Source: Methyloradius sp035460505 (GTDB lineage: Bacteria; Pseudomonadota; Gammaproteobacteria; Burkholderiales; Methylophilaceae). From it: 19,184 bases of DNA. Position 1 is the stretch's first letter; each line of letters opens with the position of its first letter. Shown piece after piece: positions 14,129-19,184 of the stretch. A program made the translations under genes and the position numbers. The notes below the pieces were generated by a model. The model saw nothing but the letters and a program-made list of their open reading frames with translations. It had not been told where the DNA came from and searched no databases. The DNA lies in the NCBI GenBank assembly GCA_035460505.1, contig DATHWP010000037.1:1-19184 (forward strand), read 5' to 3'.

Positions 14129-15280
14129 CTAGTTATTGTAATTACGCTTTGTAGCGAAATGACTCAATTCATTCTGCAATATTATCGCACGTTGTCGCGC
14201 CAGTTTTTCTGATTTTATTGCATCTTCTGCAGAAGCCAACACCGTACATAATGGTGTGTCTGCCAACACGAAGAAACCCGGTAGCGGCCTATCCATGACC
14301 CATTGAGGCCAGTCAAATTGGGCAGGAATTACCAGATCATGCTTGGCATATACCACCAGATGAATTATCGATTCTGAAGCGGCTTCCTGGTCTGGGAAAC
14401 CCATCAAATCCAATTCGAGGCGTTGGCAGGCAAGCATATGCATCCTGAGTAAATCCGAGCCGTGCGGGGAGAGACTAAAACTTGCGCTTAACCGTGGGTT
14501 GATTTCCAGCACATGCAAAGACTCATCATCCACTAGAAAATCCAGGCTGTTCAAACCAACCAGACCAAACCACTTGGTCAGCTTGAGCACGGCGTCTGCA
14601 ATGCCTGTTCGCAATTCGGAAGAGAGCTCAATGCCAGAAATCAAGCCACCATAGCGATAAGCATAACCATCCAGTTGCGGCGCCAATAACTGGCGCTGGA
14701 ACGATACAGTTTTGACCTCTTGGCCATTCGCCAGAAACAGGCAGGAAAGCGGAATGCCTGACACATGTTTTTGATAATAAACATGTGCGGAAGGTATCAA
14801 GGGCATTTCATTACTGTAAGCCTTGATATGCATACCGCCAGAGCCGCCAACTTGCTTGACTAGCCAGGCATCCATCACATCGTCAGGTGGACTAAGCATA
14901 ATTTGCGGAACAGAAATAGCTGATGCCTGGCAAGCATTGAAAAACACTTCAGGGTCTTTAACCGCAGCAACCGTATCGGCTGTATTGCCTAGCACTAGCG
15001 TGTGTCGCGCTATCTCATCAAGCAAGGCCGGCTGCATTTCAAAACCGCTGCCATATAGAAAGTAATCTGGGGCAAAGCTCTCCATGGCTGGCAGCAGCCG
15101 ACTGTGTATATCTTCCGCGACAAATCCACCGTGCTGATAATCCAGCACCAGCACATCATGTGCAGCATCACGCGTTTCGCAATCACCAAAAACATCGGCA
15201 GCAAGCACTGTATGCCCTGCTGCCGATGCAGATACTACATAAGGGCGGGCATTCGCCGCCGCTATTGCCAGCTTGCTAAT
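14129..15280 (-). CDS. ATP-grasp ligase with a non-standard start, between mtdB and mch
   Basis: An ATP-grasp protein of about 383 residues. It has the ATP-binding WLVKQVGGSGGMHIKAY and the metal-binding VLEINPRLSASFSLS near the C-terminus. The first conventional start is a GTG at 15208, but the frame stays open upstream to the mtdB stop. The extra residues (KLAIAAANARPYVVSASAAG and on into HTVLAADVFGD) form the first strand and helix that ATP-grasp proteins of this kind need. No ATG, GTG or TTG exists there, so an ATT at 15280, two codons after the mtdB TAG, is the likeliest start; CTG at 15271 is possible. It is in the same frame as mtdB. Homologues occur in methylotroph H4MPT islands with no proven reaction. 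Confidence 0.8.
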   Translation of the reverse strand: MSKLAIAAANARPYVVSASAAGHTVLAADVFGDCETRDAAHDVLVLDYQHGGFVAEDIHSRLLPAMESFAPDYFLYGSGFEMQPALLDEIARHTLVLGNTADTVAAVKDPEVFFNACQASAISVPQIMLSPPDDVMDAWLVKQVGGSGGMHIKAYSNEMPLIPSAHVYYQKHVSGIPLSCLFLANGQEVKTVSFQRQLLAPQLDGYAYRYGGLISGIELSSELRTGIADAVLKLTKWFGLVGLNSLDFLVDDESLHVLEINPRLSASFSLSPHGSDLLRMHMLACQRLELDLMGFPDQEAASESIIHLVVYAKHDLVIPAQFDWPQWVMDRPLPGFFVLADTPLCTVLASAEDAIKSEKLARQRAIILQNELSHFATKRNYNN

Positions 15281-15283
15281 CGT

Positions 15284-16195
15284 CTATACCAGATCTTTAC
15301 GAGCCAGCTCGAACGCAGTGATGAAGTCGATATAAACATGGCTCTGACCTTCCAGCATGCGCTTGAACAGGCGTTGCTGAGTCTGGTACTTGATATTGCC
15401 AATGGCCAGCGCGCCAATTCCGTAAACATTTGTGCTTTCGATCAACACACCATCCGCCATGACACCAACACCTTCAGCACCCGTAGGTGGTACAGCGTTC
15501 ACATCTGCTACGACCTTAAGGCTCTTGGAGGATTTCATCTGATCAATAGTCAATACGCGCACACCCGCGGCCGCGCAGCAAAGTGCCACGTCGGTATTTT
15601 CCAGCACCTTTTGCTTCAACTCATCGGTACTGCCGTCGACATATTGAATGTTGGTGCCATAACGCTTGTTATAGGCCTCTGCCTTGGCTTGTACGTCAGC
15701 CACTGTACGGTGTGCTACCAGTTCAACCGTTGCACCGTATTTAGCTGCAATCACTGCTGAACAGCCGCCGACGGGGCCAGTAGCGCCAAACACACTGACC
15801 TTGCGGCCATGCAAATCGCCACCGAAATGCTTGTTCAAGAGTTGTTCAACGCGTGCCATCATCGCGGCAGAAGTGGTAAATGCACCTGATGGATCAGCGA
15901 ATACCGAGATCTCAAATGGTGGCACCATAGATTTTCTTGCTGCTTCCAGCATGTCCATGGCTAGATCTACATCACGGCCGCCAATCAGCATGCCAGTGCG
16001 CCATACACCGCGTGGGCCGCGTGAGAAAATCGCATCCTGCACTAGGCCAGTCACTTCATTTGGCTGCACATTGGTGTATTGAGCAATCGCATCGTAACCT
16101 GCGTCATATGCCATATTCACGTCAAATGGGCTTGCATTCTTCGCTGGTGTGATGAAATGTAAGATATACGGTTTTTCCACTTTCGTTCCTTCCAT
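15284..16195 (-). CDS. mtdB: NAD(P)-dependent methylene-H4MPT dehydrogenase (MtdB)
   Basis: A 303-residue dehydrogenase that oxidises methylene-H4MPT to methenyl-H4MPT. Family features are YILHFITPAKNASPFDVNMA at the start, DAIFSRGPRGVWRTGMLIGG, the MVPPFEISVFADPSGAFTT segment, the nucleotide-binding VSVFGATGPVGG and ADVNAVPPTG. These fit MtdB better than MtdA. The ATG at 16195 is chosen because a strong AGAGGAG Shine-Dalgarno lies 5 bases before it and the family begins there. The frame is also open for 44 more residues up to an ATG at 16327 that overlaps the mptG stop (TAATG). The stop is TAG, and the next gene continues in the same frame. Confidence 0.95.
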   Translation of the reverse strand: MEGTKVEKPYILHFITPAKNASPFDVNMAYDAGYDAIAQYTNVQPNEVTGLVQDAIFSRGPRGVWRTGMLIGGRDVDLAMDMLEAARKSMVPPFEISVFADPSGAFTTSAAMMARVEQLLNKHFGGDLHGRKVSVFGATGPVGGCSAVIAAKYGATVELVAHRTVADVQAKAEAYNKRYGTNIQYVDGSTDELKQKVLENTDVALCCAAAGVRVLTIDQMKSSKSLKVVADVNAVPPTGAEGVGVMADGVLIESTNVYGIGALAIGNIKYQTQQRLFKRMLEGQSHVYIDFITAFELARKDLV

Positions 16196-16327
16196 GACTA
16201 CTCCTCTTTCAGTAAGTTTTTCTTGCGACAATTTTTTGCTTGGCAATTGCCTTGCTTCGACAATTGGCGTTTTATTTGGAATTGCTTTTAAATCCTTGTC
16301 GGATGCTTTCAAATCAATTCCAAACAT
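16196..16327 (-). other. Open in-frame leader between mptG and mtdB
   Basis: These 132 bases are open in the mtdB frame from an ATG that overlaps the mptG stop as TAATG. They would code a lysine-rich 44-residue extension (FGIDLKASDKDLKAIPNK and so on). MtdB family members normally start at the internal ATG with its own strong ribosome site, so the stretch is either an untranslated spacer or an unusual N-terminal extension produced by coupled translation. Confidence 0.5.
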
Positions 16328-17316
16328 TAAAAACTGGTGACTAATGCCCCTTCATTGCGGCCTTTACAAAGCATAAAGCCTAAATCGCTATCAGTATATC
16401 TATTCTGTAAGTCCACTAGCAATTGTGATGCTTGAAGTTCATCGGCAAAAATCGCAAAACCTGTAGGTCCCCAAGAACTCTGCCCCATACATTGCACACC
16501 TTGCGTTTCCAGCCACCCCAATATCTGGCTGACTTTTTTGCTGGCATAGCGCCCGCCCTGCGCAGGTGCGAAATGATCGCCTGTACGCTGTTGCAACTCA
16601 CGAATGGCCAACCCAAAGCTGTGCAAATCTTTTTCAGCCAATGCAGGTAGCGCTTGCATCAACACATATCGACACAACGTTGCTGCGCTCTCAGCCGAAA
16701 ACTCTGGCAAGTTTCGAAACGCCTCGACCTCCTGATTACCATGCACACCGCGCAAGCCATGGTCATAAATCAGGATAATGCGCCATTCTTCAGGGAATTC
16801 AGCGCGCGCAATCACAGGTGGAATCTCAGTCTTTTCAGCGCGGCCACCATCAATGATGACGCCTCCAGCGGCAAACGTTCCCAAGCCTATGCCAGAGCGT
16901 GCGCCACGCTGCGTCATCAAGGCAATATCTTTAATAGTCAAGTCGAGGCCGTAGAGCTCACTCATTGCCAAACCAACCGCCAATGCGAGCTGCGTGCCAG
17001 AACCTAATCCGGCATGTTCTGTAATTAATTGTTGAATGTTTAAATGTACACCACCCTCTAAATCAAGGGATGTAGCAAGATGTTTTGCCATGCTCAAGGC
17101 ACGTTGACCTGCTTGATGCGCGCTTGCATGACCCTCAACACTAAAGCCATCAGCCTTGAAGGCTTGCAACTCGGTCGCTGGCTCGCTGAGTGAAACCCCT
17201 ATGCTGCCGAATTTGCGACCCAGGCCGCCATTCAAGTCGAAAAACCCCATATGCAAGCGCGCAGTGGTCATCACATGGACGCCATTGCGGTTATTTGGGA
17301 GTGTTTCTGCAGTCAT
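16327..17316 (-). CDS. mptG: Beta-ribofuranosylaminobenzene 5'-phosphate synthase (MptG, RFAP synthase)
   Basis: A 329-residue GHMP-fold enzyme that condenses p-aminobenzoate with phosphoribosyl diphosphate and releases CO2, the first committed step of methanopterin synthesis. It shows the N-terminal MTTARLHMGFFDLNGGLGRK, the ATP/phosphate loop HAGLGSGTQLALAVG (residues 101-115), GARSGIGLGTFAAGGVIIDG, and the C-terminal QSSWGPTGFAI typical of this family. The Methylobacterium counterpart is known as Orf4. It is the first gene of the minus-strand H4MPT operon. Only a weak ribosome site precedes the ATG at 17316. Its stop overlaps a possible mtdB start as TAATG. Its substrate would come from the pabB product in the other operon. 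Confidence 0.94.
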   Translation of the reverse strand: MTAETLPNNRNGVHVMTTARLHMGFFDLNGGLGRKFGSIGVSLSEPATELQAFKADGFSVEGHASAHQAGQRALSMAKHLATSLDLEGGVHLNIQQLITEHAGLGSGTQLALAVGLAMSELYGLDLTIKDIALMTQRGARSGIGLGTFAAGGVIIDGGRAEKTEIPPVIARAEFPEEWRIILIYDHGLRGVHGNQEVEAFRNLPEFSAESAATLCRYVLMQALPALAEKDLHSFGLAIRELQQRTGDHFAPAQGGRYASKKVSQILGWLETQGVQCMGQSSWGPTGFAIFADELQASQLLVDLQNRYTDSDLGFMLCKGRNEGALVTSF

Positions 17317-17675
17317 GAAGTGTGATCTTGTTTAGCCCGTTTGGCAGTATGTGAGATAACAGAAGTGACATTAGCCAAGCCTGCAAAAGCGATATTGTAG
17401 CCGAGCCAAGCTGCTTTTAAAATTGAGCGTTGCAATATTAATGATGTAGTGCATTTTCTGACATTGCTCTAGCCTTTGCCTTGACTTAGGCTTTAGTCAA
17501 ACCGCATAATGATTTTCTGATTTATAGCTGAGTAAAAATGCAATTAATTTGAGTTTCACCACTTAAAAATTTAGCTCTAAACTCAAGCATTCAATAACCA
17601 GATATCAGCATAGATATCGCACAATCATTCAGGTTTTAGCGCAAGCCAGGCCTGAAACACGAGAAGGTTTAAAGC
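17317..17675. other. Divergent control region between mptG and fhcB
   Basis: This 359-base region has no convincing gene. It holds a likely fhc promoter (17481-17510) and an inverted repeat TTGACT/AGTCAA inside it. A small hairpin TTCAGG/CCTGAA (17628-17656) lies before the fhcB ribosome site (AGAAGG at 17662-17667). The mptG promoter on the other strand is not clear; a TACAAT near 17395 is the best -10 candidate. Confidence 0.6.
17481..17510 (+). promoter_or_regulatory. Candidate fhc operon promoter with overlapping inverted repeat
   Basis: TTGACT (17481-17486) and CATAAT (17505-17510) are separated by 18 bases, close to sigma-70 boxes. AGTCAA (17495-17500) makes a perfect inverted repeat with the -35 box, centred 8 bases apart inside the promoter, a fitting place for a repressor or activator site. 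The leader would be about 160 bases long. Confidence 0.5.
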
Positions 17676-18965
17676 ATGGAGAATTTTGCCGAAGCTGCCA
17701 CGATCAATGCAGTGGCTTGCCCCGCCTGCGGTCTGCTCTGTGATGACTTGAGCATAGAGCGCAGCGCCACTGGTTCACTCAATGTAGTCAAGAAAAACTG
17801 TGCGAAAAGCGTGGCTTTTTTTGAGCGCCCGTACAAGCCAAGTCAACCGCAGATTGCGGGACAAGCAAGCGATCTTAAGGCCGCTATTGCAGCAGCCATC
17901 GCGCTGCTGAGCAAAGCTAAACACCCACTGATTAGTGGCTTGAGCACCGACATCCAAGGCATGCGCGCTGTAATGAACTTGGCGGAATCAGCTAGCGCCA
18001 CCATCGACCACATGAATGGCAAAAGCAGCATGCGTAACTTATATGTCGTGCAGAACTCAGGCTGGCAAGTCACCACGCTGACCGAAGTACGCAACCGCGT
18101 TGATCTATTAGTAGTGGTTGGCACCGATATCGTTAGCTACTTCTCACGCTTTTTTGAACGCATGATCTGGAACAGCGAATCCATGTTTGACCAGGATACT
18201 TCCGCACGTGAAGTGGTCTATCTGGGCGGGCAGAACCTGGACACCTCGGCTGGCGTTTCACCCAAAGGTGTTAAACCTACCGTATTGCCTTGCGATTTGG
18301 ACAGACTACCTGAAGTCACCGCCGCTCTTCGCGCGCTTGTCAGCGGCAAGCATCTGGTTGCAACCGAAGTTGCTGGCATCGCAGTTAGCGACCTGCAAAA
18401 ACTAGCTGAACGCATGAAAGCCGCAAAATACAGCGTGGTGGCCTGGGTGGCCAGCTCACTGGATATCAAGCATGCCGAACTAACCATACAGAATATTACG
18501 GGCACCGTAGAAAAACTGAACCAGACCACGCGCTCTTCCGGCTTGCCTTTGAGCGGAAATGATGGCGATGTAGGCGCATATAACACCAGCAGCTGGATCA
18601 GCGGCTATCCGTTCCGCAGCTCTTACCGCCGTGCGCACCCTGATTACGACCCTTACCACTACAGCACCGAACGTATGCTAGACGAGCATGAAGCTGACAC
18701 CATGATCTGGGTCAACAGCTACAACCTGGATCGCCTGCCGCCAGAAACTGATGTACCAACAATCGTCATCGGCCACCCTGCGATGAAATTCAAGCAAATG
18801 CCTGCCGTCTTCATCCCAGTGGCAACGCCAGGACTTGATATCACTGGCACCCAATTTAGAAGCGATAGCTCGGTTGCCCTACCATTAAAAAAACTACGCG
18901 AAACTGGCTTACCCACGCTGACCGAAGTACTCTCGGCGATCGAAGCTGGCGTACTAGCTGTTTAG
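17676..18965 (+). CDS. fhcB: Formyltransferase/hydrolase complex subunit B (FhcB)
   Basis: A 429-residue homologue of the catalytic subunit of formylmethanofuran dehydrogenase (FmdB/FwdB). In methylotrophs it belongs to the FhcABCD complex, which moves formyl from H4MPT to methylofuran and releases formate without redox chemistry. A four-cysteine pattern like that of the FwdB iron-sulfur site remains at the N-terminus (CPACGLLCDD, Cys15, 18, 22, and Cys42). The cysteine or selenocysteine that binds Mo/W in FwdB is replaced in the matching segment (KSSMRNLYVV, about residues 116-125), so no metal-pterin oxidation is expected. The rest, for example LTEVRNRVDLLVVVGTD, follows the family. AGAAGG lies 8 bases before the ATG. 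It is the first gene of the rightward operon. Confidence 0.93.
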   Translation: MENFAEAATINAVACPACGLLCDDLSIERSATGSLNVVKKNCAKSVAFFERPYKPSQPQIAGQASDLKAAIAAAIALLSKAKHPLISGLSTDIQGMRAVMNLAESASATIDHMNGKSSMRNLYVVQNSGWQVTTLTEVRNRVDLLVVVGTDIVSYFSRFFERMIWNSESMFDQDTSAREVVYLGGQNLDTSAGVSPKGVKPTVLPCDLDRLPEVTAALRALVSGKHLVATEVAGIAVSDLQKLAERMKAAKYSVVAWVASSLDIKHAELTIQNITGTVEKLNQTTRSSGLPLSGNDGDVGAYNTSSWISGYPFRSSYRRAHPDYDPYHYSTERMLDEHEADTMIWVNSYNLDRLPPETDVPTIVIGHPAMKFKQMPAVFIPVATPGLDITGTQFRSDSSVALPLKKLRETGLPTLTEVLSAIEAGVLAV

Positions 18966-19005
18966 TACACAAATTAAAACAGCGCAGAATTAAGGAACAA
19001 GAAAT

Positions 19006-19184
19006 ATGTTAACCAAACTCACTGGCGGCAAGGTTTATGACCCCGCGCATCAGATTGACGGCAAAGTCATGGACATATACATCCGTGACGGCCGTATCGT
19101 CGATCGTCCACGTGACGATGAACCGATTCATCAGGAATACGATATACGCGGCAAGGTCGTGATGTCTGGTGCGATTGACATGCA
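19006..19184 (+). CDS. fhcA: Formyltransferase/hydrolase complex subunit A (FhcA), N-terminal part (partial)
   Basis: The first 59 codons of the amidohydrolase-type subunit, cut by the right edge. The start MLTKLTGGKVYDPAHQIDGK, the IYIRDGRIVDRP strand and GKVVMSGAIDM match the FwdA/FmdA/FhcA family; the last of these runs into the expected metal-binding histidines beyond the edge. FhcA hydrolyses formylmethylofuran to formate. An AAGGAA ribosome site precedes the ATG at 19006, 40 bases after fhcB. Confidence 0.92.
   Translation, partial: MLTKLTGGKVYDPAHQIDGKVMDIYIRDGRIVDRPRDDEPIHQEYDIRGKVVMSGAIDM

Noticed and set aside
15284..15286. TAG read as pyrrolysine
   Set aside because: No pyrrolysine genes are seen, the organism looks like a betaproteobacterium, and MtdB ends at its normal length here; simple termination is more likely.
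15104..15760. 218-codon open frame on the plus strand
   Set aside because: It lies antisense to the ATP-grasp and mtdB genes, has no family features and a cysteine/histidine-rich composition typical of a shadow frame.
1..19184. CRISPR arrays, insertion sequences, tRNA or rRNA genes
   Set aside because: I looked for regularly spaced repeats, transposase-like frames and tRNA-like folds and saw none that I could support.

Overview
The window comes from a methylotrophic bacterium, most likely a betaproteobacterium of the Methylophilaceae (Methylotenera/Methylophilus type). The evidence is the co-occurrence of a complete set of tetrahydromethanopterin (H4MPT)-linked formaldehyde oxidation genes (fae, mtdB, mch, fhcBA) with ribulose monophosphate (RuMP) cycle genes (hexulose-phosphate synthase, phosphohexuloisomerase, transaldolase) in moderately AT-rich DNA. 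The assignment rests on gene content only.

Layout. (1) 1-731: the C-terminal end of an RND heavy-metal-type efflux pump, cut by the left edge. (2) 795-2288: a membrane sensor diguanylate cyclase (PilJ-type sensor, PAS, GGDEF). (3) 6872 down to 2285, minus strand: a compact operon of cofactor genes, namely an ATP-grasp ligase, an MfnF-like protein, pabB, an MfnE-like kinase and pterin-4a-carbinolamine dehydratase. (4) 6899-7621, plus strand: a divergent HisA-like gene that converges on fae and shares a bidirectional terminator with it. (5) 10980 down to 7672, minus strand: four highly expressed-looking catabolic genes, tal, hps, hpi and fae. Visible terminators follow each of them, so they look like separate transcription units. 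(6) 17316 down to 11243, minus strand: an H4MPT operon of mptG, mtdB, an ATP-grasp gene, mch, a RimK-like ATP-grasp gene and a CitG-like gene. (7) 17317-17675: a divergent control region. (8) 17676 to the right edge, plus strand: fhcB and the start of fhcA.

How it works together. Fae joins formaldehyde to H4MPT, MtdB oxidises methylene- to methenyl-H4MPT, Mch hydrolyses that to formyl-H4MPT, and the Fhc complex moves the formyl group to methylofuran and releases formate. Hps and Hpi fix formaldehyde into fructose 6-phosphate and transaldolase regenerates the acceptor. The remaining genes make the carriers: PabB gives p-aminobenzoate, MptG uses it for the first committed step of methanopterin synthesis, the MfnE- and MfnF-like proteins build the furan carrier, and three ATP-grasp enzymes, a HisA-like enzyme and a CitG-like enzyme have unproven steps, probably in the same two cofactor pathways.

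The main points of interest are: an ATP-grasp gene whose real N-terminus has no ATG/GTG/TTG start and which is separated from mtdB by one in-frame TAG; a terminator-like hairpin in the fae leader; a 10-bp motif shared by the fae and hps upstream regions; a run of weak start codons in the cofactor genes but not in the catabolic genes; and several cofactor-island enzymes of unknown reaction.
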